A DNA stretch of 64,000 nucleotides from Galaxea fascicularis (GCA_948470475.1 OX419338.1:5801205-5865204); one strand, 5' to 3'; numbered from the stretch's first letter, positions 32,301 to 47,300 are shown. Notes: a model not told the origin generated them from the sequence alone. Program-made: numbers and translations.

Positions 32301-35300
32301 CAGTGCGAGCCAGCAAGCCAGAAATCGCTGATCCCAATAACCACAAGCTACCTAAGGAATTGTAGGCTAACTGCAGTGCTAACTAGGCTAGCAAATTTGT
32401 AATTTAGGCTAACCGTAATGGCTTGCATGACTCCTATGACTTGGAGCCATGTGAACCGAGCAAGCGAGAAATCCCTTATCCCATTATAAGGGCAATTCGC
32501 AAGCTACCTAAGCTAACTGTAGGCCAACCAGTGTGACATTTAGGCTAACCAGAGTGTTATTTAGGCCAATCAATGTGCTATTTTAATAGGCTAACCAGAG
32601 TGGCTCGCCGGCTTGCAGATTATCCGGAATGGTTGCAGTTTTGCCGAGAATTGTAAAGCCCCCCAGGAATGATGAAATAGCTTTGCAACATTTTTTTTCT
32701 TGCTTGCAGCAGTGCAAGAATTTTTTTTCTATTTCATTTGTGCTGCATGCAATTTTTTTCTTCCACCAAGCGCTTGCAGGAAATTTTTTTTCAAAATCAC
32801 CCCCCCCCCCCCCTCAAGAGTTAAATGGTCGGCCCCTTAGGGAGTTTTAGCAGCGACGACGGCGACGGCAACGAAAACGTCATTTCAAAATATAACTTCT
32901 CTTTTGTGTATCTATTTCGCAATTATTGAAATTTGTTTAACTTGGAAAAGGCTGACGAACTGTCCAGGAACTAAATTACTATGAACGGTGTTAAAGCATG
33001 GAAAAAGAAGGAAACTTTGGCGCCTTGCGCTCACGTTCTCGAGAAAACATAAAATTTGGTCATTTCGCGCTGTTGTTTTGCAGAGGACGGTAAAGAAATG
33101 TACAACTGAAACTGTAAAAGCACGTGCAGAGCGATTGTTTTTGCTCATTAAACCTATTGTTTTGTGGCGTTCTCGTTGCTGTTACCGTCCTAGTTGCTAA
33201 AACACCCTATTATGTTAATGTTCCTCTCCTATATGAGATTTTTTTTAACACTAATCCTTCCCTGGCCTAACAAAAAATTGTGACAGGACTTACTGGGCAG
33301 TTGATTATTCTCCTTTGTAAATCTTGAAGAAACTTCTCCCTTTCCAGGCGTTGCTTGTACTATCACAGATCAAAATTTCACAATCAACTACTGTTTTATT
33401 ATCACGAATATTTCAGTGAATCTAGTTGGCTCTTTTGTCGCCACTATGTAATCCATACTCAGTGATTTCCATGCCTTCGAATGCGATCTTTGGCCTAAAT
33501 TACACATGAATTGAATGACGCAATACTACTCGAAAGTGTGAAAACAAGTTGCCTTTTACAATGAAAATGGTTGTGGAAACAAGGCTTTGCATGAGCTCTG
33601 TGGAAAGAGGTAAGATCAAATGAGAATCAAAGCTTCATTGATTATTCGCATAATTATTAGGTCCCGTTTTTTACCTGTCTAAATAAAGTATCAAGGTCTT
33701 TGAACTTCGCAATCGCTTGTTTAAGGTTTTTTCTGTCAATGTGATCGGATGGAGTGTACTTGAAGAATGACTCCAAAAGCTCAACGTAACTAGAGCAAAA
33801 CACAAAACAAAGGCCGTAAGTACCTCATGGAAACACTGGTGAAGCATACACTCACAGGGATTTTGTTCATTTTGCCGTCAAAACCCAGTAGTTCACTTAA
33901 CCAGCGCACAAAATGCTAATCACATACAATGAAGAACACAGTCCAAGTGAATTCTTCAGCAGTTCAGTGACGGTCTGGCTACAAACCATAACAGTTTCTA
34001 ATTACTATAAACAGCTAAGCTAACATGTACAGCTTTACTTGTGTTTTGAAGGGAAAGCATGAAACAAAAGGTTCACCTTTTCAACTGAATTGAAAACCAT
34101 TCCCTTTCTTGCAAACCGTACACAAAACACTTTGGTTACTGTTACATTCATGGAACTATCTTCAAACCAGTAAATTTCAACACGGCTTTAGTATTTTTAG
34201 ATCTATGAGTGATCCAAATGTCAAATAAGGCAATCACGGGATGGTGACAGTAGCTGAAATATAGATAGTTCCGTCCTACTACCGCCGTGTCGAACTCAAT
34301 CGATCGAATTAAATTCGACAGGTTGCCGTGCTACACGGCAGTAACACGACTTGGTTTCAAACGTCGTGCTACTACCGTGTCGAACTTACTTCATAAATTA
34401 TAAACACATTTTAAAAGTCAGCATAACCGGGTTCTTATGGTTTGACGCATGTTAACAGCAACAGTTTTTAATTCGACTGAATTAAATTCGACGTCTGAAA
34501 CCAAACCGTCCTGGAGTCGTGCTAAAGTCGAGCCACCTGAGCACGGCAGTAGCACGACGTTTGAAACGGGCCTAATCCAATCAACATTCGACATAAAACT
34601 TTCGAGCTTCACATGTGCCAAATCTAATGCAAATGGAGGAAAACAATAGATTTTTCTCATTTGCATTAGATTCGGCACATGTGAAGTTCGACGTTTGAAC
34701 CGGGCCTAGGCCAGGAATACATGATTGTACCATTCAATTTCGCGTTGAAAACGAGAACTAAAAATCCGTTACGGATTAGACCAGTTTTTTAACCACAATA
34801 CAATCAAACGTACTCACCGTTTGATCCGTCTTCCAGGAAGGAAAAACAATTCAGCTAAACTAAGAATAACAAAGAAACAAAGACCATAACTAAAAAATCA
34901 ATTTTTGAGGAGCCAGCCGCCATTCATTGCAGATTTTATCAGTAAGGCTTGTGAACAGTGAGACAGCGAGGTGTGTAAACTTCCATAGACAGTCTTACAT
35001 CTAACGACGCATGTATAATACCCTAAATGATCTAAATGACGCCTCACAAGTTCCCCCATACAATTTTCATATTGTGATAAACGCCCCGTATCCAATAAGA
35101 GCCCCCCTTCAAAAATAAGACCAATCAGTGCAATGAATTAAAAAAGCAAAGTAAAACAACGAGAAATAAAACTGTAATCAAAAATTTGTCGAGCTGCTGG
35201 TTTAATCAGGAAAGGTTTGGAAACTGTATCTTGTCAGTGAAGCCCCGCCCTACGGCCACTTCGTAAATGCGGCCACAGCGAAACGCCACAAAATTATTTT

Positions 35301-38300
35301 AAACAATGAGATATCGCGAATTCAGTTACCGCAGTTGTAATACGACCCAGTTTGTCGCATGGATTTTTGTTAGTTGCACTTGATGTTTTGTTCCTGTCTT
35401 AAAATATCCGGCAACATTCAAAAGGTCAATGAAAGGAAGCAAAAATGAATTGGACAGCCTGCTATTGACTTTCAGAACTAAGATCAAATGTTTATTTTTC
35501 CATAGTGCCTTTGTAGGTCACTTAATATTTAGAAAATTGGTAGTTTTGTTTCTACGCAGGTGTTCGGAAAAAAAAAGGAAAAAAAACGCCTAGTTTCCTA
35601 GAAATTTTCCGTCAACTATGGGAGATAAATACGTCGGAAAAGGCGTTTTGCAAAAGTGCATGCGAAGCACGAGGCAAGACGATCATTTGGACCAAGTATT
35701 GAACTATCGTCTTGCGCTATTGACGAGAAAAGACAATAACGTAACAATTTCGCCGTTCCCTCTCAACACCTCTAAAGATAGTCCGATTTCATTTGTAAGC
35801 AATCTCACTGACTTGTCGACGTTACGATTTAGAATGAAAGGCTCAAGTGAACTATCACCATCACCATAGTAACTACCTCAACATCTCTGTATTTGGCTGC
35901 TTTTCGTGGCGCCCAAGAAATGAGCGAAACTGAGGGTTCTGTTCTTTACACTGAAAAAGTAAAAGTAAAATGAAATGGGTGTCAGTAATCATAAGAGCTG
36001 GTGGTCCTTCAGAAGCTGCTGACACGATAAATGTATACAAGTAAGCCATTTTGCAATAACGAATCTCGTCAATCGAATGCCGTTTCAGGTCCTCCCTTGA
36101 CATGACAGGAACCGAAATTCACTGTCTCTTTCCAAATTAGAGTTAACCGCGCAGATAACCGCAAAGATGTGATCATGATTCACTCAGTTACTCCGCAGCT
36201 CTTTACAATAAATACTTCCCATCAAGCGATTTTTCTACGCGTGCAAGTCACATTAAAGAACGTAAAACCTTTGCTAACAATGAAGACAATGCTGACGAAG
36301 ACAACGACAAAGCTAACGATGACTTGGCAGGATGACCGCAGAGAGCGTTAAAGCGACCGGAACAGCAATGGCAACGAGAACGCCACAAAACAATAGGTTC
36401 AACGAGCAAAGACAATCACTCTACACGTACGTTTTACATTGTTTACATTCACTTTACACGCAATGAAGACAGTATTACTTCAATGTATACAATTACAGGA
36501 TACCTAGAAATTGGTCACTCACCCGCTCTAACGCCTGCAGCGCGACGGGGTAGTTGTTGAGAAAATTGGTGTACGCACGCAGTTGTGTTGTAAAGTTGAG
36601 AAAAATGTCTCCCAGCATCTGGAGAAAAATAACACTACAGCTTTATTTTTAAGCACAAACGTTTGGACGCCTTTTGACTTTTTGAAGTTTATTATCCTCA
36701 TAAGGCCTACATAAGGCCTAACGTGTAGTTTCTTCATTTCCAGAAACAATTAGTAAAAAGGGAAAGGGTGGTATTCAGCCATATTTTAGACCCAACACAG
36801 AAATCACTATTTATTCAGAATAATTTTTTTTTACACTGATCAGTTAACGATACCCTGGTCGTAGACCTAAGCTGTAATTTTGTACGCTCACCTCAAACAA
36901 AAAGCAATCCGACCCCTGCCTAACCTGAGAACGGGGGTTCTTTTTTTTGGGTTGGGGGGTAGAAGGAAGGGGGTTGGGGGGGGGGGGAGAACGCATGCGC
37001 TGTCTGCAATGGTAACGACGACTACGATGTCGCGTATTCAACGATACTAAACATCAGTCCGCTTTTATGTCAATAGAAAACGCTTAGATCATGTCTAAAC
37101 AGCGAGAAGAAGAATGTTTGTGGACTAACTTGATGCGAATCCCATTCCTCCAAACGGCTTGACAGGTTATTGGCTAGGAGACTGAAAAAGAGAGAGACGG
37201 AATCTTCATAAGTTGGAACGAACCAAGCGTTTAAATGTTACATTATTATCAATTTTTTAACTGAACATATCACATGAAACGCACATAGCACTATTAAGGC
37301 AAATCGAGTACACTAATTAAAAAACAGTACTCATAGCTACATGCTATTAGAATAAATCTACTAGCGTTCTATCACGAATGCCGGTCTCTGATTGGCTATG
37401 CTACTCGCTATCTATTCTGTGGTACAAATTGAGTAGCGTTTGCCAACAAAATGGCGGCCGCTTCCTCGTGTTTTTAAAGTGTCTGCGGGGAGAATTTAGA
37501 TAATTTACTTGTTTAGTTTTGAACGAGTAGTAGATTTATTCTAAAACAATTAGATTAGATTGTTCGTTCGTCTTCGTAAGCCGTGCCGTCTAGTACATTG
37601 CATGTACGCACATCACAAGAGAAGGTGCAGTTACATTTCGTTTCACTGACATACCCGCTGAGCGCCAGCAACGTATCGCTATCAGCAAATAAAATTTGAA
37701 TGTTCGCCAAGCTGATTATGGCTCTGAAAGAGAGTGTAAAACAATGTATATTTTCATCTACCTTGACAGGTGTAGGGAGCTTGCAATAGGCCTTACGCAG
37801 GATTACGCCAGGTGTCCAAACTTTACCCGGCCAAGCCTCGTTTGCGCTAATTTTTTTCTCATTCTCTGGACCTGCATGTGCACATTCTTTACAATTATGC
37901 TGCTTTGGGATTTAGTTCAGGCTAAAATTTACAAGTTTGAAATTCGAAAACGAGGCTTGGTGGTGAAATTAGGTAGTGTAGCGTCAACACACATAATGGC
38001 CATTAAAATCAAGCAAACGTTTGGTAGTCACTTGGACCCGCTCACGATAAACAATTAAATTTCTGCACAAAATCAAGCCCTTGGTACCAAGAACAGCCAA
38101 CCAAACAAACAAACAAAACAAAAACGAAACAAAAATTTATGACGAGGTAAAAAAATAAAACGGTGACTACGGTGTAGTTGTTGAATGCCAGCCCCAGTAG
38201 CCCTCGATCCAAGATTAATAGCATCAACTTTAATTCAAAATTCAACTTTCTGTGTAAGTGACTTTCAATTCAATTCACTTCAGATCTCTGAACACCAAGA

Positions 38301-41300
38301 AGTCTCGTTCGTCATGGTCAAGTGAATAAACCACTCTTCCAAGTGAGAGAAAGTACAAACACCATCAGCAACCTTGTAGCAAGTGAACCATATAGGGCAG
38401 GGACCAAAGAGGAGACGAGAAAGGTTTTAGCTTGTTCCACCTTTATTTCCTACTGGGCTTTAAGACCCCTATTGGTTGACTTGCACCAGTCTCTCCGTGC
38501 GCAATTTAGCTCCGTCGATCGTAAACGTGTCTCCAGGGTCTGGAATTAACTTTTTTATGTAGGCGCCAACTGGCAATCAAATACAAATTTTTGGTCGCCA
38601 GAGGGAAAAATTCCCCCTCCCTTTTTTTTTTTTAAGTTTAAACTAAAAAAAAAATGCATGGTATGTACATTTTATGGTGAAAAATTGCACTATTTCTCGT
38701 TTCCGATACAAGAAAACATAAAAAAACTCGTTCTGATCGTAGCAGATCGTACTGTTGTGGAGGTAGATTAACCGGAAGGTTTGTTTCACTGTTAATTCAA
38801 AAACATCAACAAGACAAAAAGTAAGACATCTTGTTGGCAAATAGCTTCGAGATTTATTCTTAGAAATCACTTTCTCTGAACGTTGAAAGTTCACAATAAC
38901 AACCAGCTCATTTATAAGTCGCCAGCTGGCGACCAGCTATGAAATTCTGGTCGCCAGCGCTCAATTTTTAGTCGCATTGGCGACCAGGAAGGCGCAATTT
39001 CGGACCCTGGTCTCGTTCACTTAGTCACCTGTCGTGAGCTCTTCCCCCAGTAAGTCATGCGCAAAGAAAAGGAGCTCCACATTGGGCAACGCATTGGGCT
39101 ACTTTCGAAACATCCAAATTAAGTTTGACAGCGAGGCCCAGAAGACAAAAACAAAAATGAATTGCAAGGAGAGTGAAAGATGATTAACATAACTTTCATT
39201 TTCCATTGTTTTTGTCCTCTGGGCCTCGTTATCATGTCGAATTTTGATATTTTGAAAGTAGATGAAAGCTTTCAAACTGAAAGCTCTTTTAACAAGGGAA
39301 CAAACGCATCACCTAGCTTAATACACTAACTTGGAATTGAACGAGAGCTTAATGCGTCACAGCGAGGATAAGAAAAGAAAGGGAAAATCTATCTTTCATG
39401 TATTTACCATACTTAATTAAATTCAGAGCGACATTTTTTTCCCACTGCGCGTACGACTTTCATCGATATTAACATATTGACATAGACTTGGTTTAATGGT
39501 CTAGTTCCCCTCAGTGGTAGAGCATCTGAGCTGGTAATCGGAAGGTCATAGCCTTGATTCACTTTGCGAGAACTCGGGTTTTTCTATTTTCAAGATACTT
39601 GTGTCACTCTCTAAAAGCAAACCTGTTTGAAGAAAGGGCGGCTTGAAGAGGCTTCTTGAAAACGTCTTGAATAATAGACAAGCAGTTCATATACGCCAAC
39701 TCGGTTGACAAGATCTCTTGGGCAATCAGCGTTCTCTTTTCACCAGCTGACATGCCTGGCTTAGGGGCTATTTGCTGCTGTAACAGAAGAAAACTGAAAA
39801 TTAAATTCAAGGATCCGCACTTGGTTTTTGCGCATCTTAAACTCTGTCTTCATTTTGCGTTTTAACAAAAAGTGAATGGCTAAACAATCTGTCACGTCCC
39901 TATTTCTGAATCCCAGTTTGTAGATATTTCCACCTCACACATATTCTCTAATCGATTGTCAAATCTCCAAGAATCTTCACAGAAGTTTTTCTTTTGTTGA
40001 AAACCTCCGTTTTAAACCATTCCGTGGCTGTATCACCTTTAAATGTAATAAAAACCATAAACGAAATCAAACTAAACCATAAATGTCATACCAGCCATAA
40101 ATGTAATACTCACAAGTGACCACCATCTAACGTCTCCTTACCAGGTCTCAGGTATGAGAATACAGGAAATGATAACCGCGGATCAGTCGAGTTTACATTT
40201 TCACAAATTCTCAATACTCGTATTGTTTTACGTTTAAATTCTAGCTCCGGCAGCTTACATTTTTGTTATAACCTCCCCCCACATTCTTATTGCGGGCGAC
40301 CACAGGAGCCCGCAATCCTAATCTCAACGTTGCTATTGAGCATGCGCATGTGTGTAGCCAGATGCTGGCCATTCTCGTCCCCCGAGCCTACGATCTTTTG
40401 GTCAGCGGATGAATCGTAGACGGCTGACATTGGGAATTAAAGGGTCAATAAACATTAACCATAAATGAAGTAAATGGCTAACCATAAACGTAAAAGAATT
40501 TTAGCCATAAATGCAATAAACTGACCCACAATAAATGTAACAAATTGAAAACAAATTTCGGATGAGGTTTTTGGGATATCCACAATAACCAAGGTCGAGG
40601 TGAGAGTTATCAGCCGAGGCTGAAGCTGATAACTCTTACCGACACCTTGATTATTCTCGATATCACAAACAGCGAATCTGATAACCGTTTTATTATACAT
40701 TGAACAAAATCAAAATTGAAAACCTGGACGCCATTTTGCTTCTTCACCAACGGCAGGCCACACAAAGTGCGCGAACTTGAGATGATTATCCTTAGGATCA
40801 TACATGACATGATTGCCAGTGACCTTGAGTGGCCTTGACATGATTACTGTATCATTTGCAGCCAGATGCTGCATGTCACAGGTGTTGATTTCGAAAATTC
40901 ACTGTACGCTCGACCAAAAAAAGAGAGAGCGAGTTCAGTGTATAACTGATACCAAAAAATAACTGACGATTTTCACTGTCTTCTTCCAACCCAGCTTTGC
41001 AAAAATAGTGCAGTGGACTGTTCATAACAACCAAGACAATTAGAGTTGGCCAAATAACTTGAATTATTCATGAACTGTTAACGTTTAAGGCAGACCTTGA
41101 TATTCAGTATTGAATTAGGACTTACATAGTAAATAAATAAATAAATAAATAACTGTGCATATTTTTTGGTGTTCTTTTCGAATGGAAATCTTTCTTTGCT
41201 GCATTTTTAAAACGCGCACAAGACGTGCTTCCTTTTCGTATTTTTCATTTAAACCAGTCAACTGAGGATAACTCGAATGTTTCCCTCTTTTACTGTGTTT

Positions 41301-44300
41301 GCCAAAAGACAAAAGCGACTCGCGAAAGATCGATTAAGTTAGTGACGTTTTTTCTAGCAATGCAAACAACCAAGGCCGAGTTGTTCGAAGCATGGTTACC
41401 GCTAACCATTGGTTAAGTTGTATTGAAACCTATAGGTTGTCATGGTATTTAATCTCCGTTAGCGCTAACCATGCTTCGAGTAACTCGACCCAGACGTTAA
41501 ACTCCATCATAGTGGAAAGTGCACTCTGTGGTCAAACGAATGCTTGCATCGTTGAACCGGAAGTCCGATATTTTCAACAAGAACGATCAGAGCTTTCCAA
41601 GGTTGATTGTTCGCTAACCGCTGATTAACCCTTTTAAGTCCTAAGATCAAAATTATAATTCTCATTTGTTGTCTCTAAACATTTCCTAGGGAAGTATTGT
41701 AGTTGTGTGTGGTAGGAATAATGAAAAATAATCAACAGCAATTATTACAAGAATACGGTAACTACCTAAACACATTTAACCTCAATTCTTAATATAGCAA
41801 AATTATCATATTTATGATTAAAACGTACTACATTTATGGTGAGTCATATTATTACTCATATCGTTAGTCTAAAATTATAATACATGTACCGCTAGCTATG
41901 TTTTACATTTATGGTTGATGTTGAAAACATTTATGGTTGTTTTTAAATGTAAGGGTAATGCACATGACGTTCGAAAACGGCCGTTTAATCAGGAAAAAGA
42001 ACCTTCAATTTTGTATAAATTAACACCCAGTTGGGGACTCACTTCTACCGGCTCAAATTCATCCTCAAAATCGGCAACAGCAGTTTCTACATCCGACGCT
42101 TCTTCTTTATCCTGAAAGAAATATCACATGTCACACTAAATCATATGCACATTCTCAGCAAAATTACTTGGTTTTCAGATGGAAAGCGCGCAGACAATCT
42201 GTCAGTGCTGCAGTATGTTTTGTAGTGTTCAACTTTTTTTTTTCGCACAGTGTCGAGAAAGAAAGTGGCTAAAACGCCATTAAATTAAAAGCCGAAAGAA
42301 CGCCTCCAACAAATCAGTTGGCTTCGTTTATCTTCCATCAGTAACCTGGTGAAGTCATCTACAAAGACAGCGGCTGTTTAACGAGCGAAAAACCGGCGGT
42401 ATCTCGCAGAAATCGCCGCTAGTTGTTAAACGAGAGCGAGAAACGTAGAATTGGCGGAAAACTGCGAGCAACTGCTCAGAAATCAAGCAAATTAACGTGT
42501 CTTTAGCATTTTTAAGCGACCATCCTCCACTTTAATCATTACGTTAAGCAATAAATTTGACACTAATATCCAGTTTGAATCAAATTTAGCATTTTTATTC
42601 GGTAGATCGACAAATGTTTCGGCAAATTTACATTAATATGAGCATTTAATAATGTATCTGATAGATAGTCAGCTCAGTGCTGAACAGTGCGGAAGGCCAT
42701 TAAAATAAAGTGTTTCCTTTATTCCAAAAGTGAGAAATACTTGGTTTGGTGGCTTAATCAGTTAACTCAGAGTACTAGTAAAAAACCACCATAACCTTTT
42801 TCGTACCCGTGTTCTTCTGTCTTTTCTACTAAAAAAAACAAATCCTTGCACCAAATTTACTCGAATTTGAACAGAAAAAATTGCTATAGGACAACTACCG
42901 CGAATACTGTGAATTCTCGCACCCCAATTGATATATAATGTGGAACTGTGTGAAACACAAACCCTGAATTTAATACTGAGAAACGTATCCATTATGAAAG
43001 GCCAGGAGAAAACTACACTTACAGAATTTTAGTCTGATCGCATGATTGACTAGAAAAGCTCTACTGAACTTGATGAGCATGCTGCGATCAGTGAGACATA
43101 ATGTCAATCAGAGATAAATATATAAAAAAATATATAATTTCTCGAACACGAATCTCCTCTTTAACAATACACTAAAGTTGATAGTTTCCTTTTCCGCCAA
43201 GAAAAAGCATTAACGTTTCCGCACAACACCACCGCAAAGTATATTATATTCCGATAAAAATCATAATATTGCCTAATGAACTACATTTTCGGAGAAAATT
43301 AATTTCCTTGAGATCAAAGCGTTTTTTGCGTTGCTTTGTTTTACAAAGTACAAAGGTAAGTACTTCTCTGAGCCAACGTGCCCACAGCACTTGTACAACT
43401 GACAATATTCTCTGAACGTCAGCGGAATCAAACGAATCTTGCAAGAGAGTCAGCTGGGAAAATACAGATCTGGCGAAGTTAATTACTTGGATTCAATGAA
43501 TTTCCTTTTACCACCTAAATTATAAAATCAACTGCGGTGATCATGTTCAACGAGTAAGTTAAAGTCACTTCGAAAACAAAAACTTTATCAACACATCGCA
43601 GTTTCCACATCAGGGCCAAACCACAGAAGATTTTCCCTTCACAACACGGTCAGGTAGGTAATCCAAGACTCGTTTTAATTCACTTTGAGTGCTGCGTACT
43701 GAGAGTATAAACCTTGTTGTTAAAACCTTGCGTCAAGCCAAATTAAATCGTAAATCGGCTAGCCTCCGACATCGGCTGTCCGGAATACAGTGCAAGTAAC
43801 AGAAAGCTATTAAATTTTCACAATATTTGACTTTCAAACGAGCTAAGTTCAATTAATCAACCACTTCATTTAATATATTTAAGACAGTAGTCTTGTAGCT
43901 GTACATATCCGACCTATACTAAACGGGGACACCGTTAATTGTGCAAGTGTGTGCGGGCGAGAGAGAGAGCAGACCCCTTCCAGTTTTACGTGTGGAGGCG
44001 AAGAAGAGAAGGCCAACAGCTTAACGTCACTGCGGTCCAATAACGCGAAAGTGGTCTAAAGGTTAAAAGCTGTTATTAAGGAAAATTTTCCATTTTCCAG
44101 TTTGAGTCTGTGAAGGAAAAACGACGAGAAAGAAGCTGCTTGAAACGTTGTTTCCTTGAAAGAGGAGAAACACCTGTTCCGACGCGCTGTGTTAGAACTA
44201 CCAATACATTGACGTCACACTTGCAAATACTGGAAGTTATCAAGCGGTCAAAATCTTTCGTAACTGTACTGAACAGCAATTTTTGCTCCGTGAAATGGAC

Positions 44301-47300
44301 TGCTGTGCGGGAGGTCGGGGGTTCAAGCCCAGGCCGGACCAACACTCAGGGTCTTTAAATAACTGAGGAGAAAATGCTACCTTTGTAATGACATCTGCAA
44401 ATGGTTAGACTTTCTAGTCTTCTCGGATAAGGACGATGAAACCGGAGGTCCCGTCTCACAGTACTGGTGTGAGACGTTAAAGAACCCACACACTGATCGG
44501 AAAGAGCAGGGGACAGTAGTCTCCGGTGTGATGGTCTATAACTTATTCTGTTCTGGGGGCACCTGTGTTGATCCTACTATTCATTCAATTAAGATTGTAA
44601 ACTGCGTGGCTGCAATTTGCGCCTGAAAAAAAAAAAAGCAGTCTGGCAAAGTCCCCTAAAAAGTGTTGTAAAGCGCTTTGAGCCCTTTGGATAAAAGCGC
44701 TATATAAATCCTCATCATTAATAGTGCGGTTTTCAAATATAAAGCAAACGTTCCTTCCTTGTTGTCAAGTTAACAGCCAGTTAGACCATACATAAGCTTG
44801 AAATAGGTATTGATGATACCAACCTCCAAAACTAGCTTCAAGACCAATCGAATATACTTTGACAAAGATTAGTACAAATTGTGAAGCCAGGTGTTTTTGC
44901 CTATGAAGGATAATTTATGCGACATTCTTATCAGTGGATTTTATTTTGGGACTATGCCGTTCTTTGAGTCGTAAATGAAACTTGCTTGAATCATATTAAC
45001 CTAGCTTTTAATGTATATATTGTCCTAGATAACCAGTGCCATTAAATGAAGGGGAATGGCCACAATAAGTTACTTACAATGCTATTTCTGAGCCGAAAAC
45101 TTTGCAATGTTCACGAAAAGCAAAGCACTCTCTCTGGCGAGCCACAGTGAAGCCAAGCAACGCAGTGGACCAATCAACTCAAATAAATTTCATGTAGCTG
45201 GCAGACAACGTGGGGAAATTCATAGCCACAGTATGGTGCTAGTTTTGTGGATTCCTAGAATGAGCTTTACTACTTTACTTCTTTTCATTTATTTGCAGAA
45301 TCTGAGAGGAACAAATAAACACGATTTGACGAGTGATGCAGTCGTTGGAACTTCCATCACGAAGTGTCGTGCAAGTGGTTATGGAATCCTTCTCCTGGAC
45401 AGTTATAGCCATCGCTGGTTTACTTGGCAACATTCTGGTATGTGTTGCGTTTTATCGCAATCCTGTTTTACGCCGGCTGACACCTGTATATATTATCACT
45501 CTGGCGATCAGTGACATTCTTAACTGTTGCACCAATGCTGTATTTGTGGGAGTCACACTTATAACCGGAAGTTGGCGATTTGGAGACAACGGCTGCTTCG
45601 TGTGCGGGATGTCCATTCCGTTCCTGATCTGTGTTACCATCAGCACTATGTCACTCACGGCCATTAATAGATTCATCAAGGCCACTAATTCTGAGCTCTT
45701 CCGAAGAATTTTCTCTCTAAAACGATCAGTAATGATAGTGATCGGTCTGTGGATCGCCGTGGCTTTGGTCATCTTGGTGCCCTTTTACTTGGGTGGTATT
45801 AAGTTTGTCTTTTACCCTGGTTATGCTGTGTGCCTCCCTTCTTTTCAAGGCAAATTTCACGCTTACACCATCATCACATATGCCTCTTTCATGACGGCGT
45901 CTCTGATCATTGTACCTGTCTGCTATTACAAGGTGCACCAAGCATTCAGACAAGTTCTTCTACAAGAATCACAGGCCATATCACAACCACGAGAAGCACA
46001 GACCCCACAACATCAACAAGTTGACCATCAACCAGACGAGCCACAGCTCAAACACCAAACAGATGAAACACAGGATTCCTATCAACCACAAGACCCACAA
46101 GCTACCCAACAGCCAGAACAGGCACAGACTCTACTTCAGCGAGGAGGATCACAGGAAGTGCTAAAACGACGGGAAAAGCAAGCATCGCAACATCCAAAGG
46201 AATTACAAACTGCCAATAAGGCGAAAAAACCACAGGCAGCCAACCGACAAGAAGAACTACTGGCTGTGAAGAAACGACCACCTCAAGCAAAAACCGTTCA
46301 ATCATGTCTCGAAACACAACAACCGCAACCTAATACGTGTTCCAGGGTTTCCGGATGCGTTGAAACACAACAACCACAGGAGGGGGAGCGAATAGAAGAA
46401 CCTCAAACAGCTCATCAATTACCTGTAATGAAAGCTAAAGGCTTCTTCAAAGCTCAACGTGCACTGAAGAAAGTTTCACCACAAGGAGTACAGGTCGTTT
46501 GTTCACGTGGCGAACCGCAGACAGCAAAGCAATCGCAAGGAGGCGAGGAAGAGATCAGCAATAAGACACCAGACACACAGACCCCTCAACAACTAGATGA
46601 GCCACAAGTAAACCAGCCACAAACAGAGCCACAGGCTACGCATCAGCCACAAACGCCGCTGTACAACTATCAACACCATAAGGGGCAGAAAAGTGAAAAA
46701 CAGGATACCCTTCAAACACAACAGCGCACTGATCAACGACAAGAACCACAGACCGCCCAAAATAGCGATATTGTCACGAAAGCAAAGGAAGCGAAGATCA
46801 CAAAAATGATGTTTGCTATTGTTCTGGCATTCTTGTTTATCTGGATCCCTTTACTTGTGACCATCACTGTAACCCGGGTTAGTCTCGGGACTGTCCCGAG
46901 GGAAATTACGATGCTGGTATCGTATGGTACCAACATCAGCAGCTTGATTAATCCAGCGTTGTATGCAATCATGAACAGATCTTACAGAAACGAATTCAAA
47001 TACATATTGCGGAGCATGAAATTCTATGTCAGCGAGTGCTGTGAGTGCTTAGAGTGCTGAAAAAGAGGTGATATTGTATTGTATTGTAAAGACTCGACTC
47101 CTAGCAAATTCAAGAACTTTGCGTTCCGCATGTTTGTGACATACTCTAAACTTTTACAGTGCGACTACTTCAACCAAGGCCACCCAGGAAAATTTCCTGG
47201 AAATTAGCCAATGAGAATCTCACATCGGAACAATGGATTTTGACAAAATTAATTATGTATGACAAATTTACCCGCTATTGAAGCACAACAAAATTCAAAC

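Noticed and set aside
39505..39580. Possible tRNA gene (box A plus box B-like sequence)
   Set aside because: Box B is degenerate and the arms do not form a clean cloverleaf; downstream sequence matches a SINE body, so it is annotated as a SINE.
44290..44360. Possible tRNA gene ending GGTTCAAGCC
   Set aside because: No intact acceptor or D arm, and it continues into a SINE body with a LINE-like tail.
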